Below, in pieces: positions 7,162 to 14,273 of a stretch of 26,291 bases of DNA. Source of the DNA: Collinsella aerofaciens (GTDB taxonomy: Bacteria > Actinomycetota > Coriobacteriia > Coriobacteriales > Coriobacteriaceae); NCBI RefSeq assembly GCF_019131995.1, contig NZ_JAHONA010000031.1:1-26291 (forward strand), given 5' to 3'. Under the pieces are notes generated by a model that saw only the letters and a program-made list of their open reading frames with translations, was not told the DNA's origin and made no database searches. The position numbers were made by a program, and so were the translations under genes. The stretch's first letter is position 1. Every line of letters starts with the position of its first letter.

Positions 7162-8010
7162 ATGCCAAGCTGGAACATTCATATCGCTCAGACGGAGCGT
7201 TTGCTGGAGCGCACCGGTGCGCTTGCCAAGAGCGTGCGCGACCGCAATGCCTTTTTGTTTGGCTGTGTGGTTCCGGATATCTTTGTGGGCTATATGGTCC
7301 CTGGCATCGCCGATCCCATTCCGTACCGCATTACGCACTTTGCCAAGCCTGAGCCCATCCCTAAGCCTCGTGAGCATGAGTTCTGGGATACCTATGTGGC
7401 GCCGTTGCTTAAAGGCGCACCCGCGGGCGAACCCGCTGAGGCTACCTCGATTGTCGAGGAACGCGAGCGGCTGAACCGCGTGCACTATCCCCAGCGCTAC
7501 AAGGATGCCGAGCCGGTTGTCGGTCCCGGCGCCTGTGAGTTCTCGCTTGCGTCCGAAGATGTGGCGCAGTCGTTGCTCGATTTGACACTGGGCGTCTGGT
7601 CGCATCTGGTGGCCGATACCGTATGGAACACGCGCGTGAATCAGTACCTGGAGGCGCACGGCGGCAAGCCGTGTGAGGAGTTCCGCATTAAAAAGCAAGG
7701 CGACTTTGACTGGTTTGGCAAGACGCTGGGCATTGTCTCCATCCCGCGTGCGACCGATCGCCTGTATACCGCTGCGACGCGTTTTGGGCAGTATCCCATC
7801 CATAAGGAGTATGTGCTCAAGACCATCGGCGTTATGCACGAGATCGTGCGAGAAAACCCCGGTGAGCCCGACCATCCGCCATACCGCCTGCTAACCGAGG
7901 AGTTTTTCGACGCAACGTTTACCGAGGTCATCGAGCTGACCGAGGCGGGATTTGCGACTCGCGTTGCTGCTTCTGGCGTTCCCGCAGTCCCCCTGATTGC
8001 TAGCTGCTAG
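7162..8010 (+). CDS. Zinc-dependent phospholipase C-like protein
   Basis: The 282-residue product resembles the zinc-dependent phospholipase C fold (the Zn_dep_PLPC type, often listed as hypothetical in anaerobic Gram-positives). The N-terminus MPSWNIHIAQ, the FLFGCVVPDIF segment at about 31-41, His59 and the GVWSHLVADTVWN block at about 144-156 supply the expected spread of His and Asp metal ligands (candidates His7, Asp39, His59, His148, Asp152). There is no signal peptide, so a cytoplasmic or non-phospholipase role is possible; the substrate is unknown. The ATG at 7162 is chosen because GGGGGTGG lies 5 nt upstream and the predicted transcript would barely contain the ATG at 7150. It is monocistronic and converges with the next gene, their stop codons overlapping. 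Confidence 0.65.
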   Translation: MPSWNIHIAQTERLLERTGALAKSVRDRNAFLFGCVVPDIFVGYMVPGIADPIPYRITHFAKPEPIPKPREHEFWDTYVAPLLKGAPAGEPAEATSIVEERERLNRVHYPQRYKDAEPVVGPGACEFSLASEDVAQSLLDLTLGVWSHLVADTVWNTRVNQYLEAHGGKPCEEFRIKKQGDFDWFGKTLGIVSIPRATDRLYTAATRFGQYPIHKEYVLKTIGVMHEIVRENPGEPDHPPYRLLTEEFFDATFTEVIELTEAGFATRVAASGVPAVPLIASC

Positions 8011-9025
8011 CCGGCCGGCTTAACGGTGAACAGTTCATCCCAATTGACCAACAGCTCCCGTCGCAGGGCATCTTCGGTGGTGCGTTCCTGATCGGTCTTT
8101 GGGATGTAGGGGAGCCCCGCCTTTTTATGAATGAGATGACATCGTAGCCCATGCTGGTGAGCGCGGTGGTGCGCTCGGCATCGGAGAGACTTGCGGCTTC
8201 GCTGTCATGGGCGGAGCGGCCTTGGCATTCCAAAATGACGCCCATGCTGTCGGTGTTGCTCTCTATGAGGATATCGGCGTAGCAGCAGGTTTTGTCATAC
8301 AGTGAGCGCGCGGCGTCGCTGAGTGGGATGCGCACGTTGTTTGTGATGTTGATGCCCATGCCGCCCTCGTCACGGGGGAGCGAGACAAGCATGGAGGTCT
8401 GTACTTCGAAGGGCGAGGCGGTCTGCCCCGTCATGTGCTCGGCCGCCCAGCGCAGTTGTTTGACGCCGCGCAGGCCTGCGGCTTGCTTGGCGAACGCGGC
8501 GATATCCGTTGCGGTAAGAAGCGGCATGCGCTTCCACAAGTTGGTGTCATTGCCCTTGGTGTCGTTAACTCGCTTCCAGCCGCAGTTGGGTGGAATGAGC
8601 TTAAGCGAAATAGCTTCATCGAGTTGTTGTTGCGTTCGCTCGCAGGGCTTAAACACTGCAAAGGAGCCGCACATCTCGTAGCACGCCATGAGTAACTGGT
8701 TGCGTGAGACCTGCGTGGCAAGGCTGAGCAGCGTTAACTCCGGTGAAGTGACATCAAACCCATGCTTAGTCTGCCTAAACGACCCGGGAGGTGGCTCTTG
8801 GGTTAGCAGGCGGCTATGAAATAGCTTTCCGTTCGCGCGCTGTTTTCTTTCGCCTACGAATCTCCAAACTGGTGTGCCGAGCAAATCTTTAAATACTGGT
8901 TGTTTTGAGTAATGCACCAAGCGATGGTCATGGTCGGGCGGCAGGATTGCCGGATAGAGTCCTAGTATCTGGGGCGGGATGCGATAGTACTGAAAAGCTG
9001 TGGGTCCGCAAGCGAGAAATGACAT
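8000..9025 (-). CDS. Hypothetical protein with DUF559/VSR-like endonuclease C-terminus, frameshifted near the 3' end
   Basis: A 341-codon minus-strand frame of unknown function. Its last third (about residues 240-300) carries a pattern like the DUF559/very-short-patch-repair endonuclease fold: ADILIE, then VILECQGRSAH, then a regular helix (DAERTTALTSMGYDVISFI). The current C-terminus is Ser/Pro/Cys-rich and looks out of frame. Adding one A to the A5 run read at 8126-8122 restores a well-behaved tail, KKAGLPYIPKTDQERTTED and onward, ending at a stop at 8007-8009. So the gene is probably broken by a 1-base deletion, or is subject to slippage. No convincing ribosome-binding site precedes the ATG at 9025, and codon use is less GC3-biased than in neighbouring core genes, suggesting an accessory gene. 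The endonuclease link is tentative. Confidence 0.6.
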   Translation of the reverse strand: MSFLACGPTAFQYYRIPPQILGLYPAILPPDHDHRLVHYSKQPVFKDLLGTPVWRFVGERKQRANGKLFHSRLLTQEPPPGSFRQTKHGFDVTSPELTLLSLATQVSRNQLLMACYEMCGSFAVFKPCERTQQQLDEAISLKLIPPNCGWKRVNDTKGNDTNLWKRMPLLTATDIAAFAKQAAGLRGVKQLRWAAEHMTGQTASPFEVQTSMLVSLPRDEGGMGINITNNVRIPLSDAARSLYDKTCCYADILIESNTDSMGVILECQGRSAHDSEAASLSDAERTTALTSMGYDVISFIKRRGSPTSQRPIRNAPPKMPCDGSCWSIGMNCSPLSRPASS

Positions 9026-9071
9026 GGCAATCCGATCGTTCGAGCGTTGTTTGGGCTAGAAAGGCTATCGG

Positions 9072-9201
9072 TTTCGGAAGTGCGGGGAAAAAGACAAACA
9101 GGCAAAGCACAAGCGGTATTTGAGCCAACTTTATCAGGGGTTTTGTTGAAATAAAAGGGCTTGTGCCCGGAGGTAAGCAATTTTTCCCCGCACTTCCGAA
9201 A
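9072..9201. repeat. 130-bp nested inverted-repeat element in a gene-free stretch
   Basis: Bases 9072-9092 are the exact reverse complement of 9181-9201 (21 bp). Inside, 9107-9114 (GCACAAGC) and 9159-9166 (GCTTGTGC) are also complementary and fall in exactly the same pairing register, 14 nt in from each outer arm. This suggests a folded RNA or cruciform, or a small transposon-like element with terminal inverted repeats. No obvious target-site duplication flanks it. The rest of the gene-free stretch 9026-9446 holds a smaller hairpin (TGCTAAA at 9221-9227 with TTTAGCA at 9232-9238) and the pyk terminator; I see no gene in it. Confidence 0.75.
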
Positions 9202-9381
9202 ACGCGGTCGATCTGACTCTTGCTAAAACGATTTAGCAGCGTCGGTTAAGGTGTGGGTTTGCTACCGGGCGAACACTTTTAGCGCTTGGGGCTTTATTTT
9301 TTGGGCCTCGGAGGGCGGATTTCGCGCTTTTGGTAAAGAAATGGGTGCGTGTCATGCCGTGCGGTAGGCATCGGCGCACAG

Positions 9382-9418
9382 AAAAAGGGCCCGGAAGGCT
9401 TTGCCTTCCGGGCCCTTT
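9382..9418 (-). terminator. Intrinsic terminator of pyk
   Basis: A 16-bp perfect stem (9384-9399 with 9403-9418) with a three-base loop, followed on the minus strand by a run of T (complement of the A-run 9382-9386). It lies 29 nt beyond the pyk stop codon. A short T-stretch on the other strand is also present, but no plus-strand gene reads into it. Confidence 0.93.
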
Positions 9419-9446
9419 GCAATGCAAGTGTGCTTGCAAGTGCGAT

Positions 9447-10907
9447 TTAGCGCACCTGAGCGACGTAAGCGACGTTGGTCGAGGAGACCTTGTCCTCGAG
9501 CTGGACGCTCATGCGGGGATCGCCGGCGGTAGCGACGGTCAAATCGCCAGTCTTGACGTAGCCGAGCTCCTTAGCGGTCTCGATCGCCTTGACGATCGTG
9601 CCGTTGACGGTGCCCTGGGTAATCTCGGCCTGGTGCGGGATAACGCCCCAGTACATGATCATCTGCTGGACGGCCCACTCGTGGCGGGAGAACGCGCAGA
9701 TCGGCATGTTGGGACGGAAGTGCGAGATCAGGCGAGCGGTACGACCGGTGGTCGTCGGCACGGTGATGCACTTGGCGCCAACGGTGGTGGCCATGTTCAC
9801 GGCGGACATACCCACAACGTTGTTGACGACGCGGGTGCCGTGAGCGTCAGCCGGAACCTCGAGCGGAGCGTGAGCCGGGAGGTACTTCTCGGTCTCGAGA
9901 GCAATGCTGGCCTGCATCTTGACGGCCTCGACCGGGTACTTGCCGGCAGCGGACTCGCCGGACAGCATGACGGCGTCGGTGCCGTCGTAAATGGCGTTAG
10001 CAACGTCGGCAACCTCGGCGCGCGTCGGGCGCGGGTTCTGCTGCATGGAGTCGAGCATCTGCGTAGCGGTGATAACGGGCTTGTAGGCCGCGTTGCACTT
10101 AGCGATGATCTCCTTCTGGATGTGGGGAACGAGCTCGGGCTTGATCTCGATGCCCAGGTCGCCACGGGCGACCATGATGCCGTCGGAAGCCTCGAGGATC
10201 TCGTCGAAGTTCTCGACGCCCAGGGCGCACTCGATCTTCGGGAAGATCGTCACGTGCTCGCCGCCGTTCTCGCGGCAAAGCTCGCGGATGCCGCGGACGG
10301 ATTCGCCGTCACGGATGAAGGAAGCGGCGATGTAGTCGATGTTCTCGGTCAGGCCAAAGAGGATGTCCTGACGATCGCGCTCGGTGATGGCGGGCAGCGA
10401 GATGTTGACGTTGGGCATGTTGACGCCCTTGCGCTCGCCGATCAGGCCGTCGTTCTTGACGACGCAGGTCATGTCCTGGCCGTCGACGGACTCGACCTCG
10501 AGGGCGACCAGGCCGTCATCGATCAGGATGAGGGAGCCCTTCTCGACCTCGGAGGGCAGAGCCAGGTAGTCGAGGGAGATATGCTCAGAGGTGCCGTGGA
10601 AATCCTCGGACGTGGGCTGAGCGGTGACGACGATCTTATCGCCGGTCTTGACGGCAACCTTCTTGCCATCGACCAGAAGGCCGGTGCGGACCTCGGGGCC
10701 CTTGGTGTCGAGCAGGATGCCGACGGGCAGACCGAGCTCCTTGGAAATACGACGGACGCGCTCGATGCGACCGTGGTGCTCGTCGTAGGATCCGTGCGAG
10801 AAGTTAAAACGGGCGACGTTCATGCCCGCCTTGATCATCTCGCGGATGGTCTCGTCGCTATCGCAGGCGGGACCCATGGTGCATACAATCTTGGTGCGCT
10901 TGTACAT
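9447..10907 (-). CDS. pyk: Pyruvate kinase
   Basis: Cytoplasmic glycolytic enzyme that converts phosphoenolpyruvate and ADP to pyruvate and ATP. The 486-residue protein starts MYKRTKIVCTMGPA and shows the family blocks: NVARFNFSHG near the start, LLDTKGPEVRTG (with Glu after Pro, typical of K+-dependent enzymes), the active-site stretch IFPKIEC with the catalytic Lys, the metal-ligand region GIMVARGDLGIEI, and ITATQMLDSM followed by PTRAEVADVANAIYDGTDAVMLSGESA. A C-terminal allosteric-type domain follows (about 355-486). There is no extra C-terminal PEP-utiliser domain. The ATG at 10907 follows a GGAGG ribosome-binding site (GATGGAGGTCTGA). Single gene with its own promoter and terminator. 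Confidence 0.97.
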   Translation of the reverse strand: MYKRTKIVCTMGPACDSDETIREMIKAGMNVARFNFSHGSYDEHHGRIERVRRISKELGLPVGILLDTKGPEVRTGLLVDGKKVAVKTGDKIVVTAQPTSEDFHGTSEHISLDYLALPSEVEKGSLILIDDGLVALEVESVDGQDMTCVVKNDGLIGERKGVNMPNVNISLPAITERDRQDILFGLTENIDYIAASFIRDGESVRGIRELCRENGGEHVTIFPKIECALGVENFDEILEASDGIMVARGDLGIEIKPELVPHIQKEIIAKCNAAYKPVITATQMLDSMQQNPRPTRAEVADVANAIYDGTDAVMLSGESAAGKYPVEAVKMQASIALETEKYLPAHAPLEVPADAHGTRVVNNVVGMSAVNMATTVGAKCITVPTTTGRTARLISHFRPNMPICAFSRHEWAVQQMIMYWGVIPHQAEITQGTVNGTIVKAIETAKELGYVKTGDLTVATAGDPRMSVQLEDKVSSTNVAYVAQVR

Positions 10908-10970
10908 TCAGACCTCCATCTGACATCGTCTTGCGCTGATAGATAAACCATAAGAAATAAAACTGAGATG

Positions 10971-11001
10971 ATTATAACGAAATGGCGACCGAATACCCCA
11001 A
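10971..11001 (-). promoter_or_regulatory. Promoter of pyk
   Basis: On the minus strand a perfect TATAAT (complement of 10971-10976) lies 19 bp from TTGGGG (complement of 10996-11001). Transcription would start near 10964, giving a leader of about 57 nt. The gene-free stretch 10908-11348 holds this promoter, an AT-rich divider, the promoter of the divergent Ca2+ ATPase gene and its structured leader; no coding region is seen in it. Confidence 0.55.
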
Positions 11002-11184
11002 AAAATCGACCGTATGCCGAATTAGAAGTTCATTTTTTGCGGAAAAACGGTATATGCAAAAACTTTACCAACCGTTCTGACCGCTGCTATCTGGGCGATA
11101 TTTCAGTTTGACGATGTGCCGAAGAAAAAACGTTTTATCAATATTGAGCATCACACGGTCTGCATCGTTGCACTCGAGCCGTGT

Positions 11185-11230
11185 TTCCAATTGGAATGTT
11201 TTGGCTAGACGCGCTGCTTTGGGGTACCAT
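11185..11230 (+). promoter_or_regulatory. Promoter of the Ca2+ ATPase gene with upstream palindrome
   Basis: TTGGCT (11201-11206), an 18-bp spacer and TACCAT (11225-11230) form a plausible sigma-A promoter, with a start near 11237. A 12-bp perfect palindrome TTCCAATTGGAA (11185-11196) lies 4 bp upstream of the -35 and could be a regulator site. Confidence 0.4.
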
Positions 11231-11244
11231 AGCTCCACTATCAA

Positions 11245-11341
11245 CTGCCGCTCAGCACGGCAGCCTTGATGAGCCCTTGCCCTTCTCCTGGGAATTATGA
11301 TCGGGCATCAATCTGCTGAGTGGCCCGAATCCCAGGAGGGG
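11245..11341 (+). promoter_or_regulatory. Structured leader RNA hiding the Shine-Dalgarno of the Ca2+ ATPase gene
   Basis: The leader contains a small hairpin (CTGCCG 11245-11250 with CGGCAG 11258-11263). It is followed by a long one: CTCCTGGGA (11285-11293) pairs with TCCCAGGAG (11330-11338), and above an asymmetric internal loop TCGGGC (11301-11306) pairs with GCCCGA (11323-11328). The 3' strand contains the AGGAGG ribosome-binding site, so the closed form would block translation. A competing pairing exists: TTGATG-ag-CCC (11266-11276) can pair with GGG-CATCAA (11303-11311), which would break the upper helix. I recognise no known riboswitch class. Pairings were found by eye. Confidence 0.5.
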
Positions 11342-11348
11342 ACTCTAT

Positions 11349-14030
11349 ATGCAAAAGGAATACCTGTCCGCCGCGGCGGAGGTGCTCAGCGACCAGGGCG
11401 TCGATGAGAACCTCGGCCTGAGCAACGACGAGGCGTCGTCGCGCCTCGCCAAGACAGGCCCTAACAAGCTCGAGGAAGCCGAGAAAACGCCGCTGTGGAA
11501 GCGTTTCTTTGAGCAGATGGCCGACCCCATGGTCATCATGCTGATCGTTGCCGCCGTCATCAGCGCGCTCACGGGTATGGTCAAGGGCGAGCCCGACTTT
11601 GCCGACGTCGCCATCATCATGTTCGTCGTTATCGTCAACTCGGTACTGGGCGTGGTCCAGGAAGCCAAGAGCGAAGAGGCCCTCGAGGCCCTGCAGGAGA
11701 TGAGCGCGGCGCAGTCCAAGGTGCTGCGCGACGGCAAGCTCGTGCACCTGCCGAGCGCCGAGCTCGTGCCCGGCGATGTGATCATGCTCGAGGCGGGCGA
11801 CTCCGTCCCGGCCGACTGCCGTGTGCTCGAGAGCGCCACGATGAAGATCGAGGAGGCCGCCCTTACCGGCGAGTCCGTGCCCGTCGAGAAGCATGCCAAC
11901 GTCATTGAGCTCGCCGCCGGCACCGACGACGTGCCGCTCGGCGACCGCAAGAACATGTGCTACATGGGTTCCACCGTGGTATACGGCCGCGGTCGCGCCG
12001 TCGTGGTCGGCACCGGTATGAACACCGAGATGGGCAAGATCGCCGGCGCCCTGGCCGAGGCCAAGGAAGAGCTCACGCCGCTGCAGGTGAAGCTCGCCGA
12101 GCTCAGCCGCATCCTTACCATCATGGTTATCGTCATCTGCGTCGTCATCTTTGGCGTCGACATCATCCGCCACGGCGTGGGCAACGTTCTCACCGATCCG
12201 ACCGCGCTGCTCGACACCTTTATGGTCGCTGTCTCGCTTGCCGTCGCCGCCATCCCCGAGGGCCTGGTTGCCGTCGTGACCATCGTGCTGTCGCTCGGCG
12301 TGACCAAGATGGCCAAGCGTCAGGCGATTATCCGCAAGCTCTCTGCCGTCGAGACCCTTGGCTGCACGCAGACCATCTGCTCCGACAAGACCGGTACCCT
12401 CACCCAGAACAAGATGACCGTCGTCAAGCACGAGCTCGCTGCGCCTAAGGAGAAGTTCCTGGCCGGCATGGCTCTGTGCTCCGACGCCCAGTGGGACGAG
12501 GAGCTGGGCGAGGCCGTGGGTGAGCCGACCGAGTGTGCGCTCGTCAACGATGCCGGCAAGGCGGGGCTCACTGGCCTGACTGCCGAGCATCCGCGCGTGG
12601 GCGAGGCCCCGTTTGACTCGGGCCGCAAGATGATGTCCGTGGTCGTCGAGACCCTGGACGGCGAGTATGAGCAGTACACCAAGGGCGCGCCCGACGTGGT
12701 GATCGGCCTGTGCACCCATATCTACGAGGGCGACAAGGTCGTTCCGCTGACCGAGGAGCGTCGCGCCGAGCTCGTGGCCGCCAACAAGGCCATGGCCGAC
12801 GAGGCCCTGCGCGTGCTGGCGCTGGCAAGCCGCACCTACACCGAGGTCCCGGCCGACTGCAGCCCCGCTGCGCTCGAGCACGACCTGGTCTTCTGCGGCC
12901 TGTCCGGCATGATTGACCCGGTCCGCCCCGAGGTCGCCGACGCCATCCGCGAGGCCCACGATGCCGGTATCCGCACCGTCATGATTACGGGCGACCACAT
13001 CGACACCGCCGTGGCCATCGCCAAGCAGCTGGGTATCGTCACCGATCGCAGCCAGGCCATCACGGGCGCCGACCTCGACCGCATGAGCGACGAGGAACTC
13101 GACGCGCACATCGAGGACTACGGCGTGTACGCCCGCGTTCAGCCCGAGCACAAGACCCGCATCGTCGAGGCTTGGAAGTCGCGCGACCAGATCGTGGCCA
13201 TGACGGGCGACGGCGTCAACGACGCCCCGTCCATCAAGCGCGCCGACATCGGCGTTGGCATGGGCATCACCGGTACCGACGTCACCAAGAACGTCGCCGA
13301 CATGGTGCTTGCCGATGACAACTTCGCCACCATCATCGGTGCCTGCGAAGAGGGCCGTCGCATCTACGACAACATCCGCAAGGTCATCCAGTTCCTGCTT
13401 TCGGCAAACCTTGCCGAGGTCTTCTCGGTGTTTATCGCCACGCTCATCGGCTTTACCATCTTCCAGCCGGTGCAGCTGCTGTGGGTGAACCTGGTTACCG
13501 ACTGTTTCCCCGCGCTCGCGCTGGGCATGGAGGACGCCGAGGGCGACATTATGAAGCGCAAGCCGCGCAACGCTAAGGACGGTGTCTTCGCCGGACATAT
13601 GGGTCTGGACTGCGTGGTCCAGGGTCTGATCATCACCGTGCTGGTGCTGGCGAGCTTCTTTGTGGGCGTGTACTTTGACATGGGCTACATTCACATCGCT
13701 GATATGATCGCCGGCAATGCCGACGAGGAAGGCGTGATGATGGCGTTCATCACGCTCAACATGGTCGAGATTTTCCACTGCTTCAATATGCGCAGCCGTC
13801 GTGCGTCGCTGTTCACCATGAAGAAGCAGAACAAGTGGCTGTGGGCTTCCGCTGCGCTGGCGCTGGTGCTGACGGTGATCGTGACCGTACAGCCGACGCT
13901 TGCCGAGATGTTCTTTGGCCCTGTGACGCTTGAGCTCAAGGGCGTTCTTGCCGCGCTGGGCCTGGCCTTCCTGATCATCCCGCTGATGGAGATCTACAAG
14001 GCGATCATGCGCGCGGTCGAGAAGGAGTAA
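11349..14030 (+). CDS. P2-type Ca2+-transporting ATPase
   Basis: Membrane ATPase that exports cations, most likely Ca2+. The 893-residue protein has a cation-ATPase N-terminal domain (1-60) and an actuator domain with TGES (173-176). The M4 motif AAIPEGL (Glu304) is followed by the phosphorylation motif SDKTGTLT (Asp346), KGAPD in the nucleotide domain, the hinge TGDGVND (619-625) and six C-terminal membrane segments. Ca2+-ATPase coordination residues are present: NLAEV in M5, NLVTD in M6, and a Glu in the M8 region (LNMVEIFHCFN). It lacks metal-binding heavy-metal domains, which excludes the P1B class. The ATG at 11349 follows AGGAGGGG, which is part of a leader hairpin. Mn2+ or another divalent cation cannot be excluded from sequence alone. 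Confidence 0.92.
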   Translation: MQKEYLSAAAEVLSDQGVDENLGLSNDEASSRLAKTGPNKLEEAEKTPLWKRFFEQMADPMVIMLIVAAVISALTGMVKGEPDFADVAIIMFVVIVNSVLGVVQEAKSEEALEALQEMSAAQSKVLRDGKLVHLPSAELVPGDVIMLEAGDSVPADCRVLESATMKIEEAALTGESVPVEKHANVIELAAGTDDVPLGDRKNMCYMGSTVVYGRGRAVVVGTGMNTEMGKIAGALAEAKEELTPLQVKLAELSRILTIMVIVICVVIFGVDIIRHGVGNVLTDPTALLDTFMVAVSLAVAAIPEGLVAVVTIVLSLGVTKMAKRQAIIRKLSAVETLGCTQTICSDKTGTLTQNKMTVVKHELAAPKEKFLAGMALCSDAQWDEELGEAVGEPTECALVNDAGKAGLTGLTAEHPRVGEAPFDSGRKMMSVVVETLDGEYEQYTKGAPDVVIGLCTHIYEGDKVVPLTEERRAELVAANKAMADEALRVLALASRTYTEVPADCSPAALEHDLVFCGLSGMIDPVRPEVADAIREAHDAGIRTVMITGDHIDTAVAIAKQLGIVTDRSQAITGADLDRMSDEELDAHIEDYGVYARVQPEHKTRIVEAWKSRDQIVAMTGDGVNDAPSIKRADIGVGMGITGTDVTKNVADMVLADDNFATIIGACEEGRRIYDNIRKVIQFLLSANLAEVFSVFIATLIGFTIFQPVQLLWVNLVTDCFPALALGMEDAEGDIMKRKPRNAKDGVFAGHMGLDCVVQGLIITVLVLASFFVGVYFDMGYIHIADMIAGNADEEGVMMAFITLNMVEIFHCFNMRSRRASLFTMKKQNKWLWASAALALVLTVIVTVQPTLAEMFFGPVTLELKGVLAALGLAFLIIPLMEIYKAIMRAVEKE

Positions 14031-14042
14031 GTTAACCTGTCC

Positions 14043-14131
14043 GGGCCCGCCCCTGCGTGTTTTCTTCTTCGCTGGTCCTCGCGCTTCGCGCTGCGGGATC
14101 GCTCGGAAGAAAACACTCCCGGGGTGGGCCC
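14043..14131. repeat. Long extragenic hairpin after the Ca2+ ATPase gene
   Basis: An 89-nt imperfect palindrome: 14043-14053 pairs with 14121-14131 (11 bp, one G-T), then GTGTTTTCTTC (14057-14067) pairs with GAAGAAAACAC (14106-14116), with a further GC-rich hairpin at the tip. No T-run follows, so it is not a standard intrinsic terminator; a real one lies further on at 14192. It may be an mRNA-stabilising or REP-like palindrome. Confidence 0.65.
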
Positions 14132-14191
14132 TACGGTATCCTTGCTGGCTTTACTCCCGCGCGGATGAAAAAGGGTTGAGGGAAAGTTTGT

Positions 14192-14225
14192 GAGCTGGTC
14201 GGGCTTTGCCCGGCCAGCTCTTTTT
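14192..14225 (+). terminator. Intrinsic terminator downstream of the Ca2+ ATPase gene
   Basis: GAGCTGGTCGGGC (14192-14204) pairs with GCCCGGCCAGCTC (14208-14220) over a TTT loop, followed by TTTTT. This is a canonical strong terminator located between the ATPase gene and rsgA. The rsgA reading frame stays open through it, which argues that the rsgA start lies downstream. Confidence 0.92.
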
Positions 14226-14273
14226 GATTTAAAATACCTGCTCAGTTGTGATTTATGGTGCTGGGAGGCGCTT

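Noticed and set aside
9072..9201. Insertion sequence
   Set aside because: The interior is too short for a transposase and has no coding frame; only a small inverted-repeat element can be supported.
9330..10946. Long plus-strand open frame of 538 codons opposite pyk
   Set aside because: It is a mirror of the GC3-biased pyruvate kinase codons, is low-complexity (Val, Asp, Leu, Gly-rich), and begins before a terminator hairpin. The minus strand encodes an unmistakable pyruvate kinase.
11245..11341. Assignment of the ATPase leader to the yybP-ykoY (Mn2+) riboswitch
   Set aside because: The conserved GGGGAGUAG and AGCAAGACC-type segments expected for that class are not present.
11295..13778. Minus-strand open frame of 827 codons opposite the Ca2+ ATPase gene
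   Set aside because: Antisense shadow of a clear P-type ATPase; composition is His/Asp/Gly-rich and no family resemblance is seen.
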